From the NCBI GenBank assembly GCA_045612925.1, contig JAZKZX010000024.1, forward strand, positions 1 through 34,074: a stretch of DNA of 34,074 nt. The letters run 5' to 3'. This stretch comes from UBA1189 sp045612925 (GTDB lineage: Bacteria > Bacteroidota > Bacteroidia > Bacteroidales > Bacteroidaceae). Positions within the stretch are counted from its first letter, which is position 1. Each line of letters begins with the position of its first letter. A program made the translations under genes and the position numbers. This document shows, piece by piece, positions 1 to 7,004 of this stretch. A model generated the notes under the pieces. The model ran no database searches, was not told the origin of the DNA, and saw nothing but the letters and a program-made list of their open reading frames with translations.

Positions 1-75
1 CTCAGAAATTTGTTCCTTTGTAAGTAACATAAGTTGTAATTTTTGATTTGGACACCCAAAATTACAAACTTGTCA

Positions 76-105
76 GGACTAGCCAAACATGGCTGGTCCT
101 TTTTT
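76..105 (+). terminator. intrinsic terminator of an upstream rightward transcript
   Basis: A 9-bp stem (GGACTAGCC with GGCTGGTCC, one U-G wobble on the plus strand) closes a 6-base loop and is followed by six T residues. The wobble and the T-run both favour the plus strand. The gene it ends lies to the left of the window; positions 1-75 hold no ORF that can be recognised. Confidence 0.85.
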
Positions 106-198
106 ACTACTTAACGCAGACACACTTTTTGAAACAGTATCAAGTAGTCGAACTAGACTAATACACCAAGCTATTATGTTGTTTTTCTTGGATAGGGC

Positions 199-233
199 AA
201 AAAAAGCGGATAGCCATGTACATGACTATCCGC
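199..233 (-). terminator. intrinsic terminator of the leftward secreted-protein gene
   Basis: A 14-base near-palindrome at 206-233 (arms GCGGATAGYCATGT) lies 34 bases beyond the stop codon of the leftward gene at 267-1877. On the minus strand the single imperfect pair is a G-U wobble and the stem is followed by seven T residues (A-run at 199-205 on the plus strand). On the plus strand the same pair would be a C-A mismatch, so it reads as a minus-strand terminator. Confidence 0.85.
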
Positions 234-266
234 TGTAATTCTATAGGGGATTGGTTAAGTGCTGAT

Positions 267-1877
267 TTACTTAATCACAACTTTCTTGCCATTTACGATG
301 TAGAGACCAGCCTCAACAATCTTCTCCACACGACGACCAAGGAGATCATATATAACCTGCTCACCAGCTTCTGCACTTACGAAGTCAACGGCGCTATCAC
401 CCTCACCGATAGTCCAAGTGACTACACCTTCGCAAGCCTTACCTTCTGAATGCCACTTTGTTACAGGATATCCCCATGCATCTATAACTTCTTCGCCTGC
501 ATGGTTTACTATAATATCAGCCAAATTTAAGGTGTATGTACCATCTTCTGTCACGGGAGAAGTTGAGCCCCACTCTGTGCCCATCCATTGAGCATTCACC
601 ATATATTCTACCTGATCAGTAATATTGTAGCCAGAAGGTGCATAATTCAGTGTATACTCTTTATCTCCACATGTCAACTTAATTTCATTTGATAAGGTTT
701 TACCGTCTGCATCATAATAGAGAGATACAAGTTGATTGAACTTCACTACAATCTTGGTCAACTGATCAACCTTTCCTACTGCAGGTGTTACACTTACAAC
801 CTCCAAGGGCTCGATTTTGAATGTAAACAAAGTCACCTTCACCTCGAGCTCTTCATTAGCTACGCCATCCATGGTGAACATGCCTGCAGGGATATAGAAC
901 GAGTATTCGCCTTCAGCAGTAAACTTTTGCTCGAAAGTTACGGTAATCTTATTGTCAGCCAATGTTGCCTTACCCTCTACATCACCCTGACTGGGGAGAT
1001 ATACGGTCATCGTCTCTTGCAAAAGCTTAACTTCCTTGACATTCTTGAAGGCAATCTCAAATACATTGCCCAACTCCTTTACCTTATCACCATCGTTGTA
1101 GGTAGTAGTAAAAGAAGGAGCGGGGTCGATAACATTGAAAGACAAATTTGCACCTTGGCTTATACCATCAGCACTAATGAAAACCCCTTGATAGAGTTCC
1201 ATAAAGTATTGACCTGGTGTTGTAATTGGAGTCTCAAGTGCTAATGTAACAGTCTTCTTGTCATCGCTGATAACAACTTCATTCTTAACATTAAAGAAGT
1301 TAGTCCAATAGAAGTCTGTAACGACTAATCCTCCGTTAGGCATTTTCACTTCTGTAATTTCCTTATCGAAGGTCAATTCTATTTTTTCAAGCGAAGTGGC
1401 CTCTGTGGGAGTATAACTAACATGCGAGAAGGTACTTACAATAGAGAAAGTAAAAGTTGTCTCGGGGAATTCCTCACCATCAACACTCTTGATGACACCT
1501 GCAGGAATTGTATAACTATAAGTACCAGGAGTTTCGATAATCTTGTCGCGCGACTCATCCTTTCCTTCTTTTCCTGCAACTGTTTCTTGCTCGAACAAGA
1601 AAGTCACTTGGTTTTTAGGACTCCACTCGTCAGAGTAGACACGTGTAATTTTTACTACATCCTTGGTCTCATTGTTTACAACATCAATACCTCCTTCAGG
1701 AAATGCGACAACCACATCCTTGGTAAAGCCCAAGATAACATTGTACACAGATGTCACCTTTTCACCATCTTTAGGAGTCGAGTATTGCAGTGCAAACTCC
1801 GCAGATTCTTCATCCTTTGCCATTGCTGTTCCCAATACGAAGAACATTGACATGAGTAAAAGTGTAAATTTTCTCAT
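267..1877 (-). CDS. secreted four-repeat protein with a T9SS-like C-terminal domain
   Basis: The function is not recognised. The 536-residue product starts with a clear Sec signal peptide (MRKFTLLLMSMFFVLGTAMA, cut before KDEES). Four tandem modules of roughly 100-130 residues follow, starting near residues 30, 150, 253 and 353. Each opens with a line such as PKDGEKV or TPAVGKV, continues into a beta-rich 'lvFdk.v' segment, and has a late 'GtYsytipaG' segment. This resembles the Ig-like repeats of Bacteroidota surface proteins. The end (about residues 500-536: VIYDLLGRRVEKI, then GLYIVNGKKVVIK) matches the type A sorting domain of T9SS cargo, so export through the outer membrane is inferred. 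No catalytic motif is visible. The gene has its own promoter and terminator and appears monocistronic. A scaffold or adhesin role is possible but unproven. Confidence 0.8.
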   Translation of the reverse strand: MRKFTLLLMSMFFVLGTAMAKDEESAEFALQYSTPKDGEKVTSVYNVILGFTKDVVVAFPEGGIDVVNNETKDVVKITRVYSDEWSPKNQVTFLFEQETVAGKEGKDESRDKIIETPGTYSYTIPAGVIKSVDGEEFPETTFTFSIVSTFSHVSYTPTEATSLEKIELTFDKEITEVKMPNGGLVVTDFYWTNFFNVKNEVVISDDKKTVTLALETPITTPGQYFMELYQGVFISADGISQGANLSFNVIDPAPSFTTTYNDGDKVKELGNVFEIAFKNVKEVKLLQETMTVYLPSQGDVEGKATLADNKITVTFEQKFTAEGEYSFYIPAGMFTMDGVANEELEVKVTLFTFKIEPLEVVSVTPAVGKVDQLTKIVVKFNQLVSLYYDADGKTLSNEIKLTCGDKEYTLNYAPSGYNITDQVEYMVNAQWMGTEWGSTSPVTEDGTYTLNLADIIVNHAGEEVIDAWGYPVTKWHSEGKACEGVVTWTIGEGDSAVDFVSAEAGEQVIYDLLGRRVEKIVEAGLYIVNGKKVVIK

Positions 1878-1942
1878 AAGCTTAATAATTTTTAGTTATT
1901 GATAATTTAGTTTTATATAGTTTTTATTCGCAATCACCTATT

Positions 1943-1982
1943 GAATAAAGGGCTCGAGTGGCACTCGTAACATACCCTATTC
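1943..1982 (-). promoter_or_regulatory. stem-loop at the predicted 5' end of the mRNA
   Basis: The promoter at 1989-2020 predicts a transcript starting near 1982. Its first 40 bases fold into an outer stem (GAATAGGG with CCCTTTATTC, two bases bulged) and an inner 5-bp stem (CGAGT/ACTCG around a 3-base loop). The rest of the approximately 100-base untranslated leader is A/T-rich. A role as an mRNA-stabilising 5' hairpin is inference only. Confidence 0.4.
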
Positions 1983-1988
1983 GGGGGA

Positions 1989-2020
1989 CAAATCTACAAT
2001 ATTTTGTTTGAAACAACAAA
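1989..2020 (-). promoter_or_regulatory. Bacteroidota-type promoter of the secreted-protein gene
   Basis: On the minus strand the order is TTTG (2020-2017), 20 bp, then TAGATTTG (1996-1989). This matches the Bacteroidota sigma-ABfr consensus TTTG-N19/20-TAnnTTTG exactly. Transcription should start near 1982, about 105 bases before the ATG at 1877. Between this promoter and the rightward one at 2180 (2021-2179) nothing else was recognised. Confidence 0.75.
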
Positions 2021-2179
2021 CATTTTCTTTTAAAATCTTGAATTGGCGGGTTTATAGGGCAGTTTCACGGCAATGAATTAGTAATTTCCATAGTAGACAC
2101 TAAGCAAGGCCCCATAGCATGCCAAGCATTGATAGATTTTGTATATAAAGTCATTTAGTTTTTTTTAATGTAACGTGAG

Positions 2180-2209
2180 TTGTTTTTTATGTTCTTTTAT
2201 GTACCTTTG
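2180..2209 (+). promoter_or_regulatory. promoter of nfo
   Basis: TTG at 2180-2182, 19 bp, then TACCTTTG at 2202-2209, an exact match to the Bacteroidota -7 consensus. The start site is predicted near 2216, about 28 bases before the nfo ATG. It probably also serves the downstream lipoprotein and HAD genes, which follow at short spacing. Confidence 0.75.
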
Positions 2210-2243
2210 CGCATAGATTAAAACCGAATAGAATAGAATAAAG

Positions 2244-3077
2244 ATGAAATATATAGGTCCACATGTATCAGCCTCGGGAGGCGTAGAGTTTGCTCCCGTC
2301 AATGCCAAGGAGGTAGGCGCAACAGCTTTTGCACTATTTACTCGCAATCAACGCCAATGGGTGTCAAAGCCCTTGACACAAGAGAGTATTGCAACCTTTA
2401 AGGAGCGTTGTGCCGAGTTTGGCTACGACTCTCAATATATACTTCCCCATGATAGCTACCTCATCAACTTAGGTCATCCACAGGAGGAGGGATTGGAGAA
2501 GTCTCGCGCTGCATTCTATGACGAGATGCACCGTTGCGAGCAACTGGGACTCACGATGCTAAACTTTCATCCTGGAAGTCATCTGAATGAAATCCCCACC
2601 GACACTTGCCTTACACGCATTGCAGAAAGTATCAACATCGCCCTTGACAAGACCATAGGCGTAACGGCTGTCATTGAAAACACCGCAGGTCAGGGAAGCA
2701 ATATGGGATTCTCATTCTATCACCTCGCGCAAATCATAGACAAGGTGGAGGACAAGAGTCGCGTAGGCGTATGCCTCGACACCTGCCACACCTACTCGGC
2801 AGGTTACGACATTCGCGACAATTACGATGCAGTATGGAGCGAATTTGCGGATGTGGTAGGTTTTAACTATCTAAGAGCTATCCACCTCAATGATACCAAA
2901 AAGGCTTTGGGCTCACGAGTAGACCGTCACGAGAGCATAGGGTTAGGACTTCTGGGAAAAGATTTCTTTGAGAGATTCATGCGTGATGAGAGGTTTGATA
3001 ACATTCCCCTCATTCTCGAGACTCCCGACGAAACACGATGGGCTGAAGAAATACAATGGTTGAAAAGTTTGATATAA
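2244..3077 (+). CDS. nfo: endonuclease IV (AP endonuclease)
   Basis: Endonuclease IV cuts the DNA backbone 5' to abasic sites in base-excision repair, using a trinuclear zinc centre in a TIM-barrel fold. The 277-residue product has the normal family length. It keeps all the metal-binding segments: PHDSYLINL (near 68), NFHPGSH (near 109), IENTAGQG (near 145), CLDTCHTYSAGYD (near 179-182), HLNDTK (near 216), DRHESIG (near 229-231) and the C-terminal LETPD (near 260). The start MKYIGPHVSASGG is the canonical family N-terminus. It is first in a probable operon, with 25 bases to the lipoprotein gene. Confidence 0.97.
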   Translation: MKYIGPHVSASGGVEFAPVNAKEVGATAFALFTRNQRQWVSKPLTQESIATFKERCAEFGYDSQYILPHDSYLINLGHPQEEGLEKSRAAFYDEMHRCEQLGLTMLNFHPGSHLNEIPTDTCLTRIAESINIALDKTIGVTAVIENTAGQGSNMGFSFYHLAQIIDKVEDKSRVGVCLDTCHTYSAGYDIRDNYDAVWSEFADVVGFNYLRAIHLNDTKKALGSRVDRHESIGLGLLGKDFFERFMRDERFDNIPLILETPDETRWAEEIQWLKSLI

Positions 3078-3102
3078 AAAACAGATATAACAGAAATTCA
3101 TT

Positions 3103-3954
3103 ATGAAAAAGATTCTTTGCTTGGCACTTTGTGCCACCATGCTCGCAAGTTGCGAGTTTTACACCAAACGAGAGAAAGAACTTACTGCACAAAACGAATC
3201 GCTCACCACTGAACTTACAGAAAAAAATCGAGCTCTTGAGCAAGCCATGCAGGCTATTGCAGATATCCAAGAAGGATTCCGCGCCATCAATGAGGCTGAA
3301 GGACGTGTAAGCATACAAGCACAAGGGAATGAAAGTATTACAGATGCTGAGCGCATGAGAGAAGACATCCTCTTCATACAAGAAAAGATGGAAAGCAACC
3401 GTAAACAAATAGAGCAATTAGAAAAAAAACTAAAAGCCAGCGGTGCTGAAACCTCAAGCCTTCGCAAAGTGTTGAGTAACCTGCAGAAAGAACTTGAAGC
3501 TAAAGTAGCAAGCATTGCAGCCTTACATACCGAGCTTGCAGAAAAGAACATTCGCATTGCCGAATTGGATAGTGCCATAGTGATACTCACTGGCGATGTG
3601 AATGCTTTGCAACAGGTAACCGATGCACAACAAGAGGTGATAGAGCAGCAAGTAGTACAACTCAACACCGCATGGTATGTATATGGCACAGCCAAGGAAC
3701 TTAAAGAACAAAATATCCTCCGCGGCGGAAAAGTATTGTCATCTACAGACTTTAACAAAAGCTACTTTACAGAAATAGACGTGCGCGTAGATCGTGTATT
3801 CCCCCTCTATGCCAAGCATGCACAACTATTGACCACACACCCGGCAGGATCATATGAGTTTACCAAAGATGACGCCAAACAACTGACCCTTAACATCCTC
3901 GATTTCGAAGCTTTTTGGAGTGTTTCGCGCTATATGGTTATCCAAGTTCGCTGA
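3103..3954 (+). CDS. coiled-coil lipoprotein, Bacteroidales family (resembles 'Cbp1' family)
   Basis: The 283-residue product begins with a lipoprotein signal (MKKILCLALCATMLASC, lipobox LASC), so Cys17 should be lipid-modified. Residues about 20-190 are rich in E, K, Q, A and L in a heptad-like pattern, a long coiled coil. A small globular C-terminal part begins near WYVYGTAKELKEQNIL and ends with HPAGSYEFTKDDAKQL and a YMVIQV segment. From memory, this arrangement is common in Bacteroidales lipoproteins that databases label Cbp1-family collagen-binding adhesins; the adhesin function should not be assumed. Its stop codon overlaps the next start by one base (TGATG), so translation of the HAD gene is probably coupled. 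Confidence 0.8.
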   Translation: MKKILCLALCATMLASCEFYTKREKELTAQNESLTTELTEKNRALEQAMQAIADIQEGFRAINEAEGRVSIQAQGNESITDAERMREDILFIQEKMESNRKQIEQLEKKLKASGAETSSLRKVLSNLQKELEAKVASIAALHTELAEKNIRIAELDSAIVILTGDVNALQQVTDAQQEVIEQQVVQLNTAWYVYGTAKELKEQNILRGGKVLSSTDFNKSYFTEIDVRVDRVFPLYAKHAQLLTTHPAGSYEFTKDDAKQLTLNILDFEAFWSVSRYMVIQVR

Positions 3955-4667
3955 TGCAAGAGCATAAACAATACGATGTAGTCTTCATAGATCTCGACGA
4001 TACGTTGTACGACTTTACGACCAATTCGTTGAGTGCATACCGCGAAGTTTATGACTTCATGGGATATGACCGATGGTTTCATAGCTTTGAGCACTATTAC
4101 GACATTTATTGGGAGCACAATCGCCAACTTTGGGAACTCTATGCCGACAATAAGATAACCAAGCAACAGCTCAATGCAGAGCGCTACACACATCCATTGC
4201 GAGTAATGGGTGTACCTGACGCCGAGGTAATAGGTGCCAGTTTCTGGGAAGAGGCCATGAAACGCTTACCCTTTGGCAAAAAGTTGATGCCTCATGCTCA
4301 CGAGACATTGGAATACCTAAAGCCACGTTATAGACTATATATCCTATCAAATGGCTTTACCGAATTGCAGGCACGCAAGATGCAATCATCAGGCATAGCC
4401 CACTATTTTGAAGGCGTGGTACTCTCCGAAGATATCGGAGTCAACAAACCCCATCGCGAAATTTTCGAGCACGCCCTCCGTGTAGCAAGAACGACTGCCG
4501 ACAAAGCTGTAATGATAGGCGACAATTACGATGTGGATATCAAAGGAGCACAAAGTGTGGGACTCGACCAAATCTTCTACAATGTAACAGGTGTAGCACC
4601 CAGCGTAGAAGATGCACCTCCAACCTATACTATCCGTTCGCTACTGGAATTAAAAAACATCATATAA
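3954..4667 (+). CDS. YjjG-family HAD hydrolase (non-canonical pyrimidine nucleotidase)
   Basis: The HAD phosphatase motifs are all present. Motif I is FIDLDDTLYDF, with the nucleophile and acid/base Asp residues near 11-13; motif II is the Ser of LSNGFT; motif III is the Lys of IGVNKPHREIF; motif IV is MIGDNYDVDIKGAQ. An alpha-helical cap lies between motifs I and II, as in subfamily IA. Length (237 residues) and motif wording fit YjjG-like nucleotidases, which remove phosphate from (often damaged) pyrimidine nucleotides. A longer frame opens at 3915, but the start at 3954 is preferred because it begins just before the HAD core and overlaps the upstream stop by one base. Confidence 0.85.
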   Translation: MQEHKQYDVVFIDLDDTLYDFTTNSLSAYREVYDFMGYDRWFHSFEHYYDIYWEHNRQLWELYADNKITKQQLNAERYTHPLRVMGVPDAEVIGASFWEEAMKRLPFGKKLMPHAHETLEYLKPRYRLYILSNGFTELQARKMQSSGIAHYFEGVVLSEDIGVNKPHREIFEHALRVARTTADKAVMIGDNYDVDIKGAQSVGLDQIFYNVTGVAPSVEDAPPTYTIRSLLELKNII

Positions 4668-4673
4668 CAAATA

Positions 4674-4720
4674 AGAAGAAGGTGCGCCTGCAATGCAAGC
4701 ACACCTCCTTCTTTTCTTTT
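4674..4720. terminator. bidirectional terminator between the HAD and ferredoxin genes
   Basis: Eighteen-base arms (4674-4691 and 4695-4712) pair with three imperfect positions around a 3-base loop. T-rich tracts lie on both sides (TTTTCTTTT at 4712-4720 on the plus strand; TTCTTCTTATTTG on the minus strand). The imperfect pairs are G-U wobbles on the minus strand, so the hairpin is stronger for the ferredoxin transcript but can serve both convergent genes. Confidence 0.8.
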
Positions 4721-4730
4721 AGGCCGTACC

Positions 4731-4901
4731 TTATGCGGGCTGAATAGCCTCAGAAGGACAAGCGTCAGCGCAAGTACCGCAATCTACGCAAAGATCGGGA
4801 TTGATTACATACTTGGTATCGCCTTCAGAGATAGCCTCAGAGGGACACTCGTCAATGCAAGTACCGCATTTGATACAGTCATCAGTAATTACGAAAGCCA
4901 T
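4731..4901 (-). CDS. 2[4Fe-4S] ferredoxin
   Basis: This short gene encodes 56 residues starting MAFVITDDCIKCGTC. Two complete CxxCxxCxxxCP cluster motifs are visible: Cys9, 12, 15, 19 and Cys38, 41, 44, 48. It is a bacterial-type ferredoxin that should carry two [4Fe-4S] clusters and shuttle low-potential electrons in the cytoplasm of an anaerobe. Length and spacing are typical. It ends just beyond the shared terminator at 4674-4720 and has a -7 promoter element at 4955-4962, so it is probably transcribed alone. Confidence 0.97.
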   Translation of the reverse strand: MAFVITDDCIKCGTCIDECPSEAISEGDTKYVINPDLCVDCGTCADACPSEAIQPA

Positions 4902-4954
4902 AATTCTATTATTTTTTAAGTTTAATAAGTATAGTTTTTTCGTTCTCTACAACG

Positions 4955-4962
4955 CAAAGGTA
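4955..4962 (-). promoter_or_regulatory. -7 element of the ferredoxin promoter
   Basis: TACCTTTG on the minus strand (CAAAGGTA on plus) is an exact match to the Bacteroidota -7 consensus, about 54 bases upstream of the ferredoxin ATG. No convincing -33 TTG/TTTG was found at the usual distance. Confidence 0.55.
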
Positions 4963-5061
4963 ATGCTTTTCTTCGCCCGATGTTCCATTTATTTCCACTT
5001 TTATGCTCTATTTGTACATTGTCTAAATAATAAAACAACATTCTATTCGTTGTACATAAGT

Positions 5062-5808
5062 ATGAACTCAAAAGCATCATATATATATAGGAGTCTGTTC
5101 GGTTTAGCAGCAATTGTGGTTCTTTGCGGAATACCACATAAAGTTGCTGCGCAAGAGCGCAAGGTACAGAATCGCCCCTACATCGACATGCGCCATTGGC
5201 ACTACGGATTTCTCTTCGGCACACATATGCAAGATCTTGAGTTTTCCAATAATGGTTACATACACACCTTAGAAGATGGAACACAAGAATCATGGTTTGC
5301 CGATGTGGCAAGCTATACTCCAGGATTCTCAGTAGGCGTATTGGGCGAATTGCGTCTTACGGAATATTTTGCAGTACGTTTCATCCCTACCATGTATTTT
5401 GGTGACAAAATGATAGTCTTTCGCGAACAAATCAGCGGAGCAATAGAGCGCCAAGCCGTAAAGTCGACCTATCTATCTATCCCCGTCGATGTAAAATGGA
5501 GTGCCCAACGCTTCAACAACTATCGCCCTTATGCCATTGCAGGACTTGTCCCTATGGTAGATCTCACAGTGAAGCGTCAACGCGCATTGCTCGTACAACG
5601 TGCTGATGTCGCATTAGAGATTGGTTTCGGATGCGATCTCTATCTACCCTTTTTCAAACTCATTCCAGAGCTAAAATTCTGCTTCGGGCTTTCAGACCTA
5701 TTAGTAAAAAACCGAAATGACCTTACCGACAAGAATCTACTAAAATATACACAGTCGCTCGACGGGGTACAAAGCCGCATGATAGCGCTCACGTTCTATT
5801 TCGAGTAG
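5062..5808 (+). CDS. porT: type IX secretion system outer-membrane protein PorT
   Basis: The 248-residue product has a signal peptide (about residues 1-30, ending VAAQ) and a beta-barrel-like body with alternating hydrophobic strands and a terminal aromatic residue (LTFYFE). Segments near the N-terminus (NRPYIDMRHWHYGFLFG, then QDLEFSNNGY) resemble those recalled from PorT, an outer-membrane component needed for T9SS export in Porphyromonas gingivalis. The frame stays open up to 4801, but the ATG at 5062 directly precedes the signal peptide, while the upstream part overlaps the ferredoxin gene and reads as non-coding. A generic porin-like barrel is the alternative. T9SS cargo genes elsewhere in the window support the PorT call. 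Confidence 0.8.
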   Translation: MNSKASYIYRSLFGLAAIVVLCGIPHKVAAQERKVQNRPYIDMRHWHYGFLFGTHMQDLEFSNNGYIHTLEDGTQESWFADVASYTPGFSVGVLGELRLTEYFAVRFIPTMYFGDKMIVFREQISGAIERQAVKSTYLSIPVDVKWSAQRFNNYRPYAIAGLVPMVDLTVKRQRALLVQRADVALEIGFGCDLYLPFFKLIPELKFCFGLSDLLVKNRNDLTDKNLLKYTQSLDGVQSRMIALTFYFE

Positions 5809-5898
5809 CCAATCAGCATGAGACATACTCAATTTGCCATACTTTTCGCTATTTGATTGACATTTTTAAACAATTTCTGAAAAAATATTGTCATTTTG

Positions 5899-5930
5899 TT
5901 TGCATCAATAAAAACAAAGACATACCTTTG
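5899..5930 (+). promoter_or_regulatory. promoter of the histidine operon
   Basis: TTTG at 5899-5902, 20 bp, then TACCTTTG at 5923-5930, an exact match to the Bacteroidota consensus. Transcription should start near 5937, giving a leader of about 215 bases before hisG that contains the attenuator. Confidence 0.85.
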
Positions 5931-5991
5931 CGTCAACATAACACTCGTTTGTGACGGGTATTAAGTTAAGGTTTTAAGAAAGGATAACAAA

Positions 5992-6042
5992 ATGAATCAA
6001 ACTCGCCTACAACACTTCTATCATGCTTATCTATCAAGATAA
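5992..6042 (+). CDS. histidine operon leader peptide
   Basis: This 16-residue ORF reads MNQTRLQHFYHAYLSR and is preceded by AAGAAAGGA eight or so bases upstream, a good ribosome-binding site. It carries two His codons (CAC at 6013-6015, CAT at 6022-6024). These sit where a stalled ribosome would cover the first pairing segment of the attenuator. The stop codon at 6040-6042 sits just ahead of segment 2. Its value is in being translated, not in the peptide itself. The two His codons are fewer than in the enterobacterial his leader. Confidence 0.85.
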   Translation: MNQTRLQHFYHAYLSR

Positions 6043-6110
6043 GGTGAGTGTTGTATGCAGTTTGGATTCAAAAGAAAAACGAAACAGAGGACTTGCCTAT
6101 AAGGTGAGTC
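6005..6110 (+). promoter_or_regulatory. his operon transcription attenuator (three alternative hairpins)
   Basis: Segment 1 (6005-6016) pairs with segment 2 (6047-6058): nine contiguous pairs, TACAACACT with AGTGTTGTA, plus a further GC pair of bases outside one mismatch. Segment 2 (AGGTGAGT, 6042-6049) can instead pair with segment 3 (ACTTGCCT, 6091-6098), the antiterminator. Segment 3 (GACTTGCC, 6090-6097) can pair with segment 4 (GGTGAGTC, 6103-6110), the terminator. Segments 2 and 4 share the same 10-base core TAAGGTGAGT, which is what makes the two states mutually exclusive. Low charged tRNA-His should stall the ribosome on the His codons, block 1:2, favour 2:3 and allow readthrough into hisG. 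Confidence 0.85.
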
Positions 6111-6116
6111 TTTTTT
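6090..6116 (+). terminator. attenuator terminator hairpin ahead of hisG
   Basis: An 8-bp stem (GACTTGCC with GGTGAGTC, two G-U wobbles that work only on the plus strand) closes a 5-base loop and is followed by six T residues. It lies 37 bases upstream of the hisG start, so it can only act as a conditional terminator. Confidence 0.9.
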
Positions 6117-6152
6117 GCTAAATAGTAATAAGAACAATAAAGAAAATACTAT

Positions 6153-7004
6153 ATGATACGTATTGCAATCCAATCCAAAGGACGCCTCAACGAGCAAAGC
6201 GTCGAATTACTGCAAGATGCAGGCTTAAAGGTGAATGATCAAAAACGCAAATTTCTCGACCGCGTGGACAACTTTCCCATCGAGATTCTCTATCTTCGTG
6301 ACGACGACATACCAGAAGTGGTAGCCGATGGATCAGCAGATATTGGCATCGTAGGTTACAACGAAGTTGCTGAAACCGAAGCTGCAGTAAATATCGTACG
6401 ACAGCTCGGTTTTGGAGGTTGTCGCATATCACTTGCCATACCTAAAACCGATGAATATACCTCACCTCAATACTTCCAAGGAAAACGCATTGCTACATCA
6501 TACCCTAACATATTACGCAGTTTCCTTGCAGAACAAGGCGTAGATGCTTCAGTACGTGTCATCAAAGGCTCGGTAGAAATTGCCCCCGCAGCAGGCATAG
6601 CCGACGCCATCTTCGACATTGTATCATCTGGCGGCACTCTCGTATCAAATGGCCTCAAGGAGGTAGAAAAGGTTATACACTCTGAAGCTGTACTTATTGC
6701 CAATCCTAATCTCACGTCCGAGAAGCAAATCATCCTTGAGTCACTTCTTTTCCGTATTGACGCCGTCACCAATAGCCGTGGCAAAAAATATATTCTGATG
6801 AATCTCCCCACAGACAAGGTAGATGAAGCCATAGCTATACTTCCCGCCATGCGTAGTCCGTCAGTGATGCCATTAGCCGACAAGTCCTGGTGCTCGCTGC
6901 ATTCAGTTGTTAAAGCTGATGAATTGTGGGATAAGATTGAACGCCTCAAACAAATCGGAGCAGAAGGAATCCTGGTTTTAGATTTAGATAAAGTGATAGA
7001 GTAA
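6153..7004 (+). CDS. hisG: ATP phosphoribosyltransferase, long form
   Basis: HisG joins ATP and PRPP in the first, feedback-controlled step of histidine synthesis. The 283-residue length is that of the long form, which carries its own C-terminal regulatory (ACT-like) domain and does not need HisZ. Visible family segments are IAIQSKGRLNEQSVELLQDAGL at the N-terminus (shown in part), DGSADIGIVGYNEVAE, and the PRPP-binding region APAAGIADAIFDIVSSGGTL near residues 148-167. The last 70 residues, with SVMPLADKSWCSLHSVV, form the regulatory domain. Its stop overlaps the hisD start by one base (TAATG), indicating translational coupling. It is controlled by the attenuator directly upstream. Confidence 0.97.
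   Translation: MIRIAIQSKGRLNEQSVELLQDAGLKVNDQKRKFLDRVDNFPIEILYLRDDDIPEVVADGSADIGIVGYNEVAETEAAVNIVRQLGFGGCRISLAIPKTDEYTSPQYFQGKRIATSYPNILRSFLAEQGVDASVRVIKGSVEIAPAAGIADAIFDIVSSGGTLVSNGLKEVEKVIHSEAVLIANPNLTSEKQIILESLLFRIDAVTNSRGKKYILMNLPTDKVDEAIAILPAMRSPSVMPLADKSWCSLHSVVKADELWDKIERLKQIGAEGILVLDLDKVIE

Noticed and set aside
1..23. Possible last codons of an upstream rightward gene (reading ...QKFVPL then TAA)
   Set aside because: Only seven codons are visible and the other frames also stop soon after, so no gene can be supported; only the terminator at 76-105 is kept.
3159..3758. 199-residue minus-strand ORF
   Set aside because: It is a Ser/Cys-rich shadow of the coiled-coil lipoprotein gene, with no start signals and no recognisable protein features.
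4801..5061. 87-codon N-terminal extension of porT
   Set aside because: It overlaps the ferredoxin gene and its promoter; the ATG at 5062 begins a clean signal peptide.
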